Positions 22,692-34,570 of a stretch of DNA of 64,000 bases are shown here, piece after piece; the stretch's first letter is position 1, and each line of letters opens with the position of its first letter. The notes beneath the pieces are model-generated. The model was not told the origin of the DNA, did no database searches, and saw only the letters and a program-made list of their open reading frames with translations. The translations under genes were made by a program, and so were the position numbers. The stretch is from Cephalotus follicularis (Eukaryota; Streptophyta; Magnoliopsida; Oxalidales; Cephalotaceae), in NCBI GenBank assembly GCA_001972305.1, contig BDDD01000062.1, forward strand, positions 478,352 through 542,351, written 5' to 3'.

Positions 22692-23173
22692 TGATATGGG
22701 AAAAATTTGTATATTATTGTGGTATTGACACGTGTCCTATTCTACCCACAATTACAGGAAAGAACGCCAATATCATGATCTTTATGAAGAGATAATATCT
22801 CTTCATTCAAATATAGGAAAACGCCCCAAAGTGCGGCCATTTTCTAGGGACAATTAACCTCCACAACAATGCAAGTAAGGGCAGTTACAACCAGGTAGTC
22901 CTATAAATACCCAAAGAAATATTATACACAGGTCGGTCAATTATAGACTTAAAACTACCTTATTGTTGTTTTCTCTCCCACTATCTGACTTAAGTATCGG
23001 AGTGTACCCGGGAGGAAAACCTCCTGACATTTCGATCACTTGCTTTTTTTGTGTGCATGGAGGATCACAAGACACTATTCCAACACCATCCTCGGAGCAT
23101 TCAACGTGTTTTCCGCTGCAAATCAAACATCTACACGTAAGTGACTGTTGTGTTGTTGATTTTGACATCTACA
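22692..23173 (+). repeat. 3' LTR of Tat copy 2
   Basis: Partner of 14103-14585, followed by CTAAC (23174-23178). GACACGTGTC lies at 22727-22736. It ends TCTACA where the 5' LTR ends TCAACA. Confidence 0.95.
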
Positions 23174-23178
23174 CTAAC

Positions 23179-24464
23179 AATCAAATTTTTGAAAGAATAA
23201 TGAATTCTTTTTATGGATAAAAGGTTCATGAAGTAGTTTAAACACTATTGTTATATCAATTTCTATAAAACAATCTTATCATATTCGATATATGTAAGAT
23301 AGTAAGAAATTTTACCATAATATAAAGAATTCGTTCTCTATCCAAACTTAGAAAGTAGTATAAATTTTTGCATGCCACTCTTAATTTAGAGAGATACTTC
23401 ATCAAAAAAAAGTCCTTGACTTCGTTTTTTGTTGTCTTCAAAGGACGATGGGTATATATAAATACTGGATTAGATTTACATAATTGATGATAAACCCTAC
23501 TTTAAAAAAAAAAAAAAACTCTCAATCTCAAGTATAAGTATAGGTGAGTATTCTCGTAAAGAAAAAAACTCTAAGATTTGATAATTTGCTACCGAAGTCT
23601 TTACTATGTAAACAAAATGACGTTCACATTTTTTTTTTAATCTTTTTACATATAGACAACAAATACAAATTGATTAGATAGTTCAGAAGGAAAAAAATAG
23701 AAATGAAAATAGAGATTGATTGGAGGAGTGGTGGGGCTTACCCCAATTGGCAAATTGCAACATAAAACAGAGTAATAATATGCATCTGATAGCAACATGG
23801 GCTAGGTGACGCACACCATGGTTTCTTCCAAGTGAAATTAGAACCGTCAATGTGCCTATGGCTGTGGAATTGCTTTGTTTGTACATGCCTGATTGCGCCA
23901 ATTATACATTTATATACAGGGATGCCACCTATTTTCTACTTTGAAAAAAACCAATATAATTTGTTTATTGAAAAAAACCAAGATAATTTATTGAATATGT
24001 AAAATTTTCCTAAAAACTTTAATTTAGATATATTCTTCTAGTAGCAGGATATTACTGAATAGTACAGTACACTTTTAATGTGTCACGACATTACCTGTCT
24101 ATAAAACTTTGGCATTGATGCCATTTTATAAGTTTGATTGTTAAAATAAAAGAAACAGATGTACAATAGGCCAGTAACTTCTTTTATCGAGATGTATGGA
24201 ATTTTTGGCTTCACACTGCAGGTGTCATGGTTTTAGTCTATGATTGTTGCCTATCATGTGTAAGAGGAGCCTAGAGAATAGTAGTGTCATCACTCCTGTT
24301 TCGGTGAAAACCTGATTCTCTCAATGTGAGCTGATGGGATTAGGACTATTCAATCAGGTATTATTAAGACTGTAAACGATTTGATTTGAGTCGAGTTATA
24401 AGTTGACTAGATTATGTTTTTTAAATTATCGAACCTTAAAATCGTATTCATGTTTTTTTGTTAA
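23179..24464. other. AT-rich flank, no gene; right part duplicated beyond the gap
   Basis: No gene is visible. From 23994 onward the sequence is repeated nearly exactly at 25918. From about 24365 it resembles the right flank at 38341-38440 (motifs CGAACCTTAAAATCGTATTC and GAGCCTTAAAATTGTGTTC), so the CACTA element appears to have landed inside an older repeat. Confidence 0.6.
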
Positions 24465-24900
24465 GCCCACTACAGGAAAAACATGCAACAGTGAGGGTAA
24501 ATTACAAGGGCATCTTAATCCTTTCGGTGTTGAGTAGTTTTATTTTTTATTTTTAAAAAATGGGTATGGCGAGGGCTCGCCCACTATTAAACCTACATAT
24601 CAGCTTCCTTTATCTTTTTTCTCTTTCACCGTTGCGTCTTCTTCTCTCTTTATCTCTCTCCCATTCGATCCACTCTCTCCGAACGCAAAGTTCACGTCGT
24701 TCAAATCGCACCGTCCGATCGCACCTACGCCGTCCACGCCATCCACGCGGTCCAATCGCACCCGATTGCGAAGATACGACACCGTGAGATCGCCCCTTCA
24801 AGCGACGCGCCACTAGATTGCGAACCAGCACCGATCGTCTCTCTCCATTCAAGTGTTTTTTATTTAATTTTTTATTAGTTATTTTTAATATATATGTATA
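23994..24900 (+). repeat. Left copy of a gap-flanking direct duplication
   Basis: Near-identical to 25918-26822, with only scattered 1-base indels and a few substitutions. It spans both non-CACTA flank and the CACTA 5' terminus, so a transposon boundary does not explain it. Most likely two overlapping contigs left unmerged. Confidence 0.9.
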
Positions 24901-24991
24901 ATAACCAAACCAATATCGTGTCTTGAGAGGCGAATCCATAAGAACTCGCAACAATCAAGTTCGTTGGACTGAGCACTTTCAAACAAGTGTC
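24901..24991 (+). repeat. Tat spacer fragment at the edge of gap 1
   Basis: The 91 bases before the gap match the Tat copy 2 spacer at about 16880-16970 (TCTTGAGAGGCGA, CCATAAGAACTCGCAAC, GAGCACTTT). The second copy of the duplication instead continues into a TA microsatellite. Either a mis-extended contig end or a second haplotype. Confidence 0.65.
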
Positions 24992-25917
24992 NNNNNNNNN
25001 NNNNNNNNNNNNNNNNNNNNNNNNNNNNNNNNNNNNNNNNNNNNNNNNNNNNNNNNNNNNNNNNNNNNNNNNNNNNNNNNNNNNNNNNNNNNNNNNNNNN
25101 NNNNNNNNNNNNNNNNNNNNNNNNNNNNNNNNNNNNNNNNNNNNNNNNNNNNNNNNNNNNNNNNNNNNNNNNNNNNNNNNNNNNNNNNNNNNNNNNNNNN
25201 NNNNNNNNNNNNNNNNNNNNNNNNNNNNNNNNNNNNNNNNNNNNNNNNNNNNNNNNNNNNNNNNNNNNNNNNNNNNNNNNNNNNNNNNNNNNNNNNNNNN
25301 NNNNNNNNNNNNNNNNNNNNNNNNNNNNNNNNNNNNNNNNNNNNNNNNNNNNNNNNNNNNNNNNNNNNNNNNNNNNNNNNNNNNNNNNNNNNNNNNNNNN
25401 NNNNNNNNNNNNNNNNNNNNNNNNNNNNNNNNNNNNNNNNNNNNNNNNNNNNNNNNNNNNNNNNNNNNNNNNNNNNNNNNNNNNNNNNNNNNNNNNNNNN
25501 NNNNNNNNNNNNNNNNNNNNNNNNNNNNNNNNNNNNNNNNNNNNNNNNNNNNNNNNNNNNNNNNNNNNNNNNNNNNNNNNNNNNNNNNNNNNNNNNNNNN
25601 NNNNNNNNNNNNNNNNNNNNNNNNNNNNNNNNNNNNNNNNNNNNNNNNNNNNNNNNNNNNNNNNNNNNNNNNNNNNNNNNNNNNNNNNNNNNNNNNNNNN
25701 NNNNNNNNNNNNNNNNNNNNNNNNNNNNNNNNNNNNNNNNNNNNNNNNNNNNNNNNNNNNNNNNNNNNNNNNNNNNNNNNNNNNNNNNNNNNNNNNNNNN
25801 NNNNNNNNNNNNNNNNNNNNNNNNNNNNNNNNNNNNNNNNNNNNNNNNNNNNNNNNNNNNNNNNNNNNNNNNNNNNNNNNNNNNNNNNNNNNNNNNNNNN
25901 NNNNNNNNNNNNNNNNN
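24992..25917. other. Assembly gap 1 (926 N)
   Basis: Unresolved bases. Reading frames spanning them are meaningless. Flanked by the duplication 23994-24900 / 25918-26822. Confidence 0.99.
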
Positions 25918-26822
25918 TGAATATGTAAAATTTTCCTAAAAACTTTAATTTAGATATATTCTTCTAGTAGCAGGATATTACTGAATAGTACAGTACACTT
26001 TTAATGTGTCACGACATTACCTGTCTATAAAACTTTGGCATTGATGCCATTTTATAAGTTTGATTGTTAAAATAAAAGAAACAGATGTACAATAGGCCAG
26101 TAACTTCTTTTATCGAGATGTATGGAATTTTTGGCTTCACACTGCAGGTGTCATGGTTTTAGTCTATGATTGTTGCCTATCATGTGTAAGAGGAGCCTAG
26201 AGAATAGTAGTGTCATCACTCCTGTTTCGGTGAAAACCTGATTCTCTCAATGTGAGCTGATGGGATTAGGACTATTCAATCAGGTATTATTAAGACTGTA
26301 AACGATTTGATTTGAGTCGAGTTATAAGTTGACTAGATTATGTTTTTTAAATTATCGAACCTTAAAATCGTATTCATGTTTTTTTGTTAACCACTACAGG
26401 AAAACATGCAACAGTGAGGGTAAATTACAAGGGCATCTAATCCTTTCGGTGTTGAGTAGTTTTATTTTTTATTTTTAAAAAATGGGTATGGCGAGGGCTC
26501 GCCCACTATTAAACCTACATATCAGCTTCCTTTAACTTTTTTCTCTTTCACCGTTGCGTCTTCTTCTCTCTTTATCTCTCTCCCATTCGATCCACTCTCT
26601 CCGAACGCAAAGTTCACGTCGTTCAAATCGCACCGTCCGATCGCACCTACGCCGTCCACGCCATCCACGCGGTCCAATCGCACCCGATTGCGAAGATACG
26701 ACCCGTGAGATCGCCCCTTCAAGCGACGCGCCACTTAGATTGCGAACCAGCACCGATCGTCTCTCTCCATTCAAGTGGTTTTTTATTTAATTTTTTATTA
26801 GTTATTTTTAATATATATGTAT
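25918..26822 (+). repeat. Right copy of the gap-flanking duplication
   Basis: Repeats 23994-24900, including the CACTA 5' end at 26392. This copy continues into the rest of the CACTA element and is probably the correct one. Confidence 0.9.
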
Positions 26823-26865
26823 ATATATTAAAATATATATATTGTAATTATAAACATATATATAT

Positions 26866-26911
<46 letters not shown>

Positions 26912-26939
26912 ATTTATATTGAAAAATATATATAGTATT

Positions 26940-26985
<46 letters not shown>

Positions 26986-27308
26986 GTATTAATAATATAT
27001 ATGGACAATGATAATGGGTATACATTGTTTGTTGGTAGTTTTAAATATTTTTGTATGCATGCTACTTAATGAGGTTGAGATTGATTCCGTTACATTGTTA
27101 GTTGTTATTCAGACTTCTGTAATGTTTGGATGTCTTAAATTAGGCTTGTAATTACATCAAATTATAATTAAGTGTAATTATTGTGATGATATGTTTATAA
27201 TAAATGCATTTCTTAATATGTATATTGAGGTGGGAAGTTTAGAGTTAGCGCGTGAGTTATTTGATGCCAACCCACCCGTGATGTCGCTTTGTGCAATTCT
27301 ATGTTGTT

Positions 27309-27353
<45 letters not shown>

Positions 27354-28063
27354 GTTCAATTTGTTGATGTTAATGACTTATGTGAAGATATTTGTAATTT
27401 GAAAACCAACTTGATTGTTTTTTTATTGACTGTAAGTTGTGAACATAAACTTATTGTATGTGAGTCAACATGGGACATTTGATTATGTTAGTGTGGGTAA
27501 TTTGGCTTAATTTTTTATAATAATGGGATGAAAAAAATTGATTTTGAGCCTAATATGAGGATCCGAAACCATAAGATTCAATCCCACTCAAAATCTAAGT
27601 TTGCATTGGTTTAGGGTTGGAATTTATTATAGAGTTTAGTTACATACAAATTCGAGAGAAACCTTAGATTTTCGTTCATGATTCGTTCAATAGGAGTGAA
27701 TCATGAATTGTCCAGTTCGGACAGTTCTCGCATACGTACGTCCACTATAGGATATATCGTTATTTTGTGTACATAGTTTTCTTCAAGAAAGTTTCGGTTA
27801 CACTCCTTAAACATGTTCCTCATATGCATAATTAAACCGATTAATTCAGTTTAATTCGTGTATTTGAGGAACCGTGGGAGATGCTACCGAAATTTTCTCA
27901 GAGTGAACTATGTACGTGAGATAACAATATTAGTGGAGGTAGGTAATTGGGAATGGGATAGGGCCATACATTTTAGAGTTAGGCGGTGAGATACACTTTG
28001 GAGAATGCATTTTGAGAAAAGAATACTTGAATCTAACAATCTTCTATCCTACTTGTAGAAAAA
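26392..28063 (+). other. CACTA 5' region upstream of the transposase
   Basis: Terminal CACTACAGG, a subterminal GGCGAGGGC motif near 26490, a pyrimidine-rich stretch 26520-26620, long TA/TG microsatellites (about 26815-26990 and 27311-27350) and then AT-rich DNA. No coding sequence is seen; it probably holds the promoter and first noncoding part of the transposase gene. Confidence 0.6.
26815..26990. repeat. TA/TG microsatellite
   Basis: Long interrupted runs of TA with a short TG run near 26939-26951. A plausible reason why assembly failed next to gap 1. Confidence 0.95.
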
Positions 28064-31000
28064 ATGTCTGTGGACAGGAGTTGGATGAGTAGACGGGTTG
28101 TCCAGGGGTTACTATCGAGGAATTTAACAGGGGTGTGCTTGCTTTCCCAGATTTTGCATTCTCAAACGAAGAGTTTGTCTAGGATAGTAAGATAAAATTT
28201 CCTTGTAACCGTTGCAAGTTAAAGGCATTTGGAACTCGATCTGAAGTGCGGTTACATTTGTTGAAGAACGGTTTCGCTCTCCATTACACGTTGTGGGATC
28301 AACATGGGAAAGGAGGGAACGTCATTGGGCTGCAGTGGAGTAGCCAGACCCATCGGGTCCGAGCAATCATTTTGTTGATTTCGTAATGGATGCTGGGAGG
28401 TTCGAGTTTGATACTCGTGAAGATGACGAAACGGTCGATGAACTTCCGAATCCCAATGCAAAGAAGTTCTATGACCTGCTTAAGGATGCGGATGAACCGT
28501 TCTGCAATTGCTGTAAAAAACACACCAAACTGTCTATGATGACACGACTCATGAATGTCAAGTCCAAGTATGGGATTCCTAACGAAGGGACCGAGGAAAT
28601 TCTTCAGATCGTTAAGAGTGGAATGCTTGAGGATGAGAAGTTGTTGGAGTATTATTACAAGCTGAAACAAATTATGAAGATATTAGGAGTAGGCTATAAA
28701 AAGATAGATGCATGTGGTAATGATTGTATGTTGTATTACTGGGAGCACAAGTGTGCTACAGAGTGTTCAACATGTAATCATCCTAGATTCAAACCTAGCG
28801 GGGGCAGAAAGAGAAAGAAATAGGTATCTTACAAAGTTTTGCGTCACTTTCCAGTGGCACAAATATTGGAATTGGGTGTCCCTGCAAGCCACGAGAGGCT
28901 ACATGTACATTCTGATTCAACGTTCTTAGTTCTAGTTATGTTTTATGTGCAAATTTATTTATATTGACAATAATATATGGCTCATCCCAACCAACCAAAA
29001 GGAAATAATTATTCTTAATTAACTGTATGCCATATATTGCCCTGTCACATCAAAGGGTTGGATCTCTCTCCAAGGAGGCCATGAGATTGAAATCCTTATT
29101 CCCTGTGACTAAACTTATTCCAAGTCATAGGTTCGCAATCTTTGGGCCATTGTAGAACCATGGTAAAGACTTGCCACATTACGCTTGCTCCCAAGGAGGG
29201 AGGATGGATCATCTCATGGACCATTCGGTATTATCCTAAAGCTAATGTGGGGTGCGTGCGCGGTTGCATGATGCTGAACAGACCCACCAATAGGATCCCT
29301 ATTTGGATAGTCTATACCCATGTCAATAAGGGTTCCTATGGTCTCGGTAGTGTATAGTCTATGGTGACTAGTAGGTCCACGCCTACGATGTTCCTTTGAC
29401 CTGAGTGGCTAGCATGCATTGTGTGGTGACTGCTTGACTTTGATTTCCGCCTTTCCCAGCACTAGCCATGTACTGGCAAAAGGGTTGTCTTTGGGTCTTG
29501 TGGAAGCTGCATTGAGATGTATGAGTGAGCGCACAACAAGAGATCGTCACACCCGGGCAGAGGGTGACCAGCTATATTTGATCTCTGTACGTTGTAGACT
29601 TAAAATCCTAATCAGGTTATAGACGGACAGGAGACGGGGTAGTTTGCATGGGAGGTCTGCCATAGTCTCAGTGCATTCACGTATTTTATAGTATCACGGC
29701 TAAATCTAGGGGTGACATTCATCCAAACCCTAGACCGTTGATCGGAGCTAAGTATGACGAGGGAAACACTACCATATGCCGATGACTGGACAAAGCGACT
29801 GGCTATTCGGTCCCTGATTGATAGACGTGGTAATACACGGATCCGGGAGGTGACTGGAAATCACACCGGGGCTATTCTAGTAGTCGGTGACTATTAAAGT
29901 AGTCGTATCAGATGACGGGGTGCTCTGGAAATTTATCATCATACTGGAGAACGACAGGCTTTCGGGTCCCGCCTGATTATTGGAAATGTGACACACGCTG
30001 CACACATGCTCGCTTGGTGGTAAATCTAGTTTTTTAACTAGTATATATCAATTAGACATTTGTAGTTTGTTCCTCTCTCCACAATTTGCCTTATTGATAT
30101 ATTAAGAGATTTAATGCCAGAACATGATTTAATTTTAATTAAATCAAATTAATTGAAGAGAGAATCTTTAATTAATTGGGAGAGAAACAAATTAAATTGA
30201 AATAGATTTTAAAATAATAAAATGAGGAGAAAAGGACAAAATAGAGATTTTGTCTTTATGTTTGGATTTACACGCCTAAACGCCACACTCGTGCGTTTTT
30301 GGGCGAGAAAAGCGCACATGGAGTGCGCTAGCGCGCATGGACCGTGCACGGCAGGAAAAGATGCAGGTGCTTCGCGCCGGTGGCCGAGTCAGGGGCCGAG
30401 CGCCCTTCCCCGGTATGTCTCTTCCCTTTTCTCTCTCGTTTTCTCCTTCTCTCTCCCTGGCGGCAAATGCGTTTTCTGCCGCCGCTTGCTCCCGGTGCCT
30501 CTTCCACCGCTGGTGATCATAGTGGGTGGAGCCAATCAATGGCTCTATCCATTTTGATCTTAGTTTAGCATTTTACCGGTGTGTTTTTGGCCGGTTTCTG
30601 TGCGTTGAGTCGACCCTGTTGAGTCAGTACGCCTTGCGCCTTGACTTGGCGTTCTGGCCCGAGTCATGACAAGTCTAGGGTGTAGGCGTGTCGGGCTGAA
30701 GGAGTTGAGGTGTTTGGTGGCTTGGCGGCCGCTGATGGTGAACGGTGAGTCAACTCCGTGACTCGACGTCGGCCGTTCTTAGTGCTCCAGGCCGAGTCTC
30801 ACCAAGTCTCGGCCACTGGTGTGTAGATCGGGTGTTAGGTGTCCACATATGTTAAGGCCGGTCAGTGGCGAGTTGACCGAGACTCACTGAGTCTGAACTT
30901 AGTGAGTCGTCACCACTGTTCGCCGTGTTCCAGCGTGATTCCCGGCGAATCTCTGCCAGCAAAGGGTATAGCAAATTTTTTGGACTCTGGTGATGTCAAG

Positions 31001-31870
31001 ATCGGACCTAACGTGGACTGTCCGAAATCCGGCGATGGTACCGGTGACCGGCTGTTGCTACTGCAAGTGTGTAGCGGAAAAGTGGTGGAGCCTCCAACGT
31101 TGGTATGGTCGCTTCCCATTTGTTTTATGTTTTTACGTGCATGCTTGATTTCGTAATTGTTCGATTGAACATTAAACGGAGATCCTAGGCTTTTCTATTT
31201 GGTACTAAGATGTTAGTGTGAACCTTGACTTCCTGTCTAGGTGTTTTTGAAAAATTAAAATTATACACACTAGCGTCCTAGGACCAAATCGATCGAGAAC
31301 CCTTGCCAGGTTTCCAACAACAAAGACTTCAGAGGTTGTTTCAATAAGATAAAACATCTGCTGACATGAGGTGGCATAGTAAGAAGAAGAAGAAGAAGGA
31401 TAATGATGGTGATGAAGTGGGAATGGTACACCCGGTTGACGGTGAATCTTGAAAGAACTTTGATATTACTTTCCATCTTTTGTTGCAGAGGTTGGCAATG
31501 TTAGAATAGGATTAGCAACAGATGGGTTTTGTCCTTTTGGGGTTAGTAGTAGTGTTTACTCTTACTGACTTGTTTTTGTTTTCCCATACAATCTTCCACC
31601 TTGGTTGTGTATGATGAAGCCATTCATGTTCTTGTCCTTGATTATACCTGGACCGAAAAGCCTAGGGAAAAATATTGATGTGTTTCTGCTCCACTTGTTG
31701 ATGAGTTGAAGATGTTGTAGGAAACTGGAGTTGAAACCTATGATGCGTCGCGCAAGAAGAACTTTCAGATGAAGGTAGCTTTAATGTGGAAGATTAGTGA
31801 CTTTCCTGCCTATGGAATGCTGTCAGACTGGAGTACTCATGGTCATTTGGCATGCCCCTACTGCATAGTC
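28064..31870 (+). pseudogene. CACTA tnp2-type transposase remnant
   Basis: The transposase would cut and join the CACTA ends. Fragments in family order: an N-terminal transposase-associated domain (28064-28385; MSVDRSWMSRR, then CNRCKLKAFG, with two frameshifts and a TAG); the start of the tnp2 domain (28386-28823; PNAKKFYDLLKDADEPF, KKIDACGNDCMLYYWEH, ECSTCNHPRFKP); VLRHFPVA just before the repeat R2; then, after R2, LQRLF and KTSADMRWH (about 31325-31375), and finally GVETYDA and ISDFPAYGMLSDWSTHGHL (about 31725-31860). The remaining catalytic part is absent. Domain names (Transpos_assoc, Transposase_21) are from memory. Non-functional. Confidence 0.87.
28870..31300 (+). repeat. Unclassified LTR-like repeat, copy R2, inside the CACTA transposase
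   Basis: Same family and orientation as 18745-21260 by ordered landmarks: CACATCAAAGGGTTGGAT, CCAAGTCATAGGTTCGC, GAGATCGTCACACCCGG, GATCGGAGC...GACGAGGGA, TTTCGGGTCCCGCCTGA, GATCCTAGG. It separates VLRHFPVA from LQRLF of the transposase, so it is a true insertion. A GC-rich part (about 30270-30530) and a section with many GAGTC/GACTC motifs (30600-30910) have no counterpart in R1. Ends are approximate. Confidence 0.6.
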
Positions 31871-32127
31871 TACATCTCGTGAATAAGCTCGTGGAACCAA
31901 CTCCTGCAATTCAATGCAGAAGACTGCATTATCAATTATATAGTGTGTGCGGTTAGGCAATAATAATATAAGATAATATGGCCCTTAGATCACTTTTTAA
32001 ATATCTTTGCATTTCACTCTAGTTACCTTCTAATATTACTTTATTTGTTATTTGTATAACCACTATTGATACAAACTTTTACTGCATTTGCTGCATTACT
32101 TTATTCGTTATCTATATAATTATGGTT

Positions 32128-34570
32128 TTTTTTTTTGGAAAGTTCAGTATATTAATGTAAATTTAGAAAAGGGGGTCTATATGTCTTCCCTTAAACATAG
32201 GCTAGAATGCCACAAAAGCCAACGCTTACAATCCCATCCCAAAAACAGAGACAAAATGTGACTATCTCTTGCTCTTTCTTTCTATCTCTATCTAATTACA
32301 GAAGGATTAAAAACCAAAACAACTATCTTTCTCAAACTACACATGAACTCTACAGAGACCAAGGAACCTAAAAACTAAACAAAAATAGTGCAGCCCATGA
32401 GGGGGCACATCAGGCCCAAAGCTTAAATGGGCACCAGCATCCCAATGACACTCACAGTTAAAGCAGTGCCCAGTCGTACTCCTTCATCCACTTCAGTATA
32501 CCGTGCCATCGACAAAACTCAGCCCTCCCATTCCACAACCATAACTAACGCCTACCATTGCCAAACCAAGCGCCACCCAGCCCCGAGCCATAACCAGAGC
32601 ATGGTCAAAAAATACTCTCCTCAATCTCCCAATTGTCCACGATGGACCTGTTGGTGGGAGTGTCTAGAATGCTCATACACATGACGGCCTTCCTTGCAAC
32701 ATCTGATGTGATGCGGGATAGCAAAACACTATGGGAGGCCACTGATTGCCTGAAAATAATATTGCTTATCTCCCTCCAGCAGTGGTAAACTGACGCTACA
32801 AGCCCTACTCTTCTCATCCACAAGTGGAAACGATTTCCTATAGAGTGATCCAGAGCCCATGTAACAATGTTTTCCCAGTTCCAGGCAGCAGGGAAAGTAC
32901 AATTGTTAAAATGTAACACTTTTCTCCAAATACTTTTGGTGAACGGACATTGAAAAAAGAGATGGTCTATTGATTCTTGTTGTCCGCATCCAAAAGGACA
33001 TAGACTGCTCTGGACTAAGCCGAGTCTGTGGAGTTTGTCCCGTGTGAGGTGAGCCTTATGGAAGGTGAGCCACAAACAGAAGGCGTGCCTTGGTATGGCG
33101 CCACTGAACCAGACAATCTTACCCCAGGGAACCAAAGGGACAGCTAATCTAGTGGACTCCCATGCCAGTTTGAAAGAGAACGCCCCTCCCACCCTACGCC
33201 AGCCAATAGCATCCCTCTACCCAATTTGACTGTCAGAGCACGCAGCAGCTATATCCCTCAACTGCCACACATGAGCTGGCCAATTCCACCTCGAATCCTG
33301 GATTACCTCTGATAGTGTGGCATTGCGAGGCAGCCCCGAGTTATAGATGGCCCTATTTCCTACCCTCGCAAACAAAGGACAGTTTTGGAACCAGGGATCG
33401 TGCCAAAGGGACCAGGTAGAATTGTGTCCAATGGAATATACCAGGTTAGCTGAGACAGGAGTTCGGAGTTTCAAGATGTATTTCCAAGTGACGGATAAAG
33501 ACTGCTTCCATTCAATCTGCCAGAAAGATCGACCTTTGAGAATTTCATCTTTGCACCATCTTACCCACAAAGAGAGCCTGTCCGTTAGAATGTCCCATAT
33601 TAATCTCATCACTGCTGCTTTGTTGCAATCCACAACCCTTCTCAACCCAAGGCCCCCTTCAACCTTAGGTTTACAAACCTGTGACCAAGAGACTTTTGAT
33701 CGTTTTCTGCCCCTAGCTCCTGCCCAGAGATAATCTCGCATGATTTTCTCACATTCCTGCATGGTCGCTTTTGGAAGGACCGCATTGTGAATCCAAAAAT
33801 TTTGGATACCGGAAAGGGTGGCTTGAATAAGCTGCAACCGACCTACGAAGGATAGGCATTTGCTGGTCCATGTATTGATCTTGTCAACCAACTTCAACGT
33901 GAGGCATTTACAATCCATGGCTGAAAGTCTCCTAGAGACAAGAGGGAGGCCAAGATATCTGAGCGGCAAAGTGCCAACCTGCATACTTAAGGCTCTACAA
34001 ATCTGTTCCCTGATGCTGCTTGGGGTGTTACCAAAAACAACCGAGCATTTGTTGATGTTTAAACACATACCAGCAGCTTCCAAAAAGTGATTCAGTCCTT
34101 CAAGAAGAAGCTTGACAGATAGTACATCTGACTGGGAAAAGAGTAGAATATCATCAGCAAACATTAAATGAGTAACACCCGCCCTTTTGCATCTGGGGTG
34201 AAACCGAAAACCAGCCAATTCAGAAACAGTTTTAAGGGAGCTAGATAGGGCATCCATGGAAAGGACAAAGAGAAAGGGTGATAACGGATCACCCTATCTA
34301 AGTCCTTGTTTGCCTTCAAAGAAGCCACATAAGCCACCGTTCACTGCCACAGAAAAGGAGGGAGAGGTAATACATGTTTTGATCCACAACACAAAATTAT
34401 TGGGGCACTCAATGGTATTCAACAGGAGAAGAATGAAGTCCCAACTGATAGAGTCGTATGCTTTGTGTATATCCGTTTTGATCGAGCATCTCGGAATACC
34501 CCTTTCTGTTCATACCCCCTGAGGAGCTCCTGAGCAATAAGAACATTATCCCTAATAGCTCTCCCTGGGA
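32128..34570 (-). mobile_element. 5'-truncated L1-type LINE
   Basis: Flanked by a 16-bp duplication, CTATAATTATGGTT-type, at 32112-32127 and 34571-34586 (perfect). On the plus strand it begins with a T run (32128-32136), the poly-A tail of a minus-strand LINE. The body is the end of ORF2 plus a 3' UTR. The 5' part was lost on insertion, as is usual for LINEs. It sits in the CACTA element between its two genes. Confidence 0.93.
32605..34560 (-). pseudogene. LINE ORF2 C-terminal part (reverse transcriptase and zinc region)
   Basis: One frame on the minus strand. It begins inside the reverse transcriptase (GDPLSPFLFVLSMDAL near 34290-34240, with a TAG where the family has Gln), includes the catalytic FADDILLF (about 34155), LRYLGLPL and the thumb region. 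After a TAG near 33217 it continues as the zf-RVT region (RHAFCLWLTFHKAHLTRD; CPFGCGQQESIDHLFFQCP). Only nonsense changes, no frameshift, so it decayed recently. The enzyme would prime reverse transcription at a nicked target. Endonuclease and RT N-terminus are absent. Confidence 0.9.

Larger units (their letters stand above)
14103..23173 (+). mobile_element. Pol-less Tat-lineage retrotransposon, copy 2
   Basis: LTRs at 14103-14585 (483 bp) and 22692-23173 (482 bp) are flanked by the perfect duplication CTAAC (14098-14102 and 23174-23178). Inside are a primer-binding site (GTTGGCGTCGTC...), a gag frame, a short protease-RT linker remnant, a 26-bp tandem array, the opposite-strand gene and a polypurine tract. 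Reverse transcriptase, RNase H and integrase are missing, so movement would have needed enzymes from a relative. About 2.5 kb (near 18745-21260) is a later insertion in an intron of the opposite-strand gene. It is a different subfamily from copies 1 and 3: its LTRs are about half as long. Confidence 0.92.

Noticed and set aside
24923..25939. Long open frames across the first N run (and similar across 36519-37058)
   Set aside because: They consist almost only of unknown bases and have no biological meaning.
26705..27482. Short open frames rich in Ile and Tyr
   Set aside because: They are translations of TA/TG microsatellites.
30222..30557. Possible gene in a GC-rich island
   Set aside because: Frames on both strands come from GC-rich composition; no recognisable motif, and it sits inside repeat R2.
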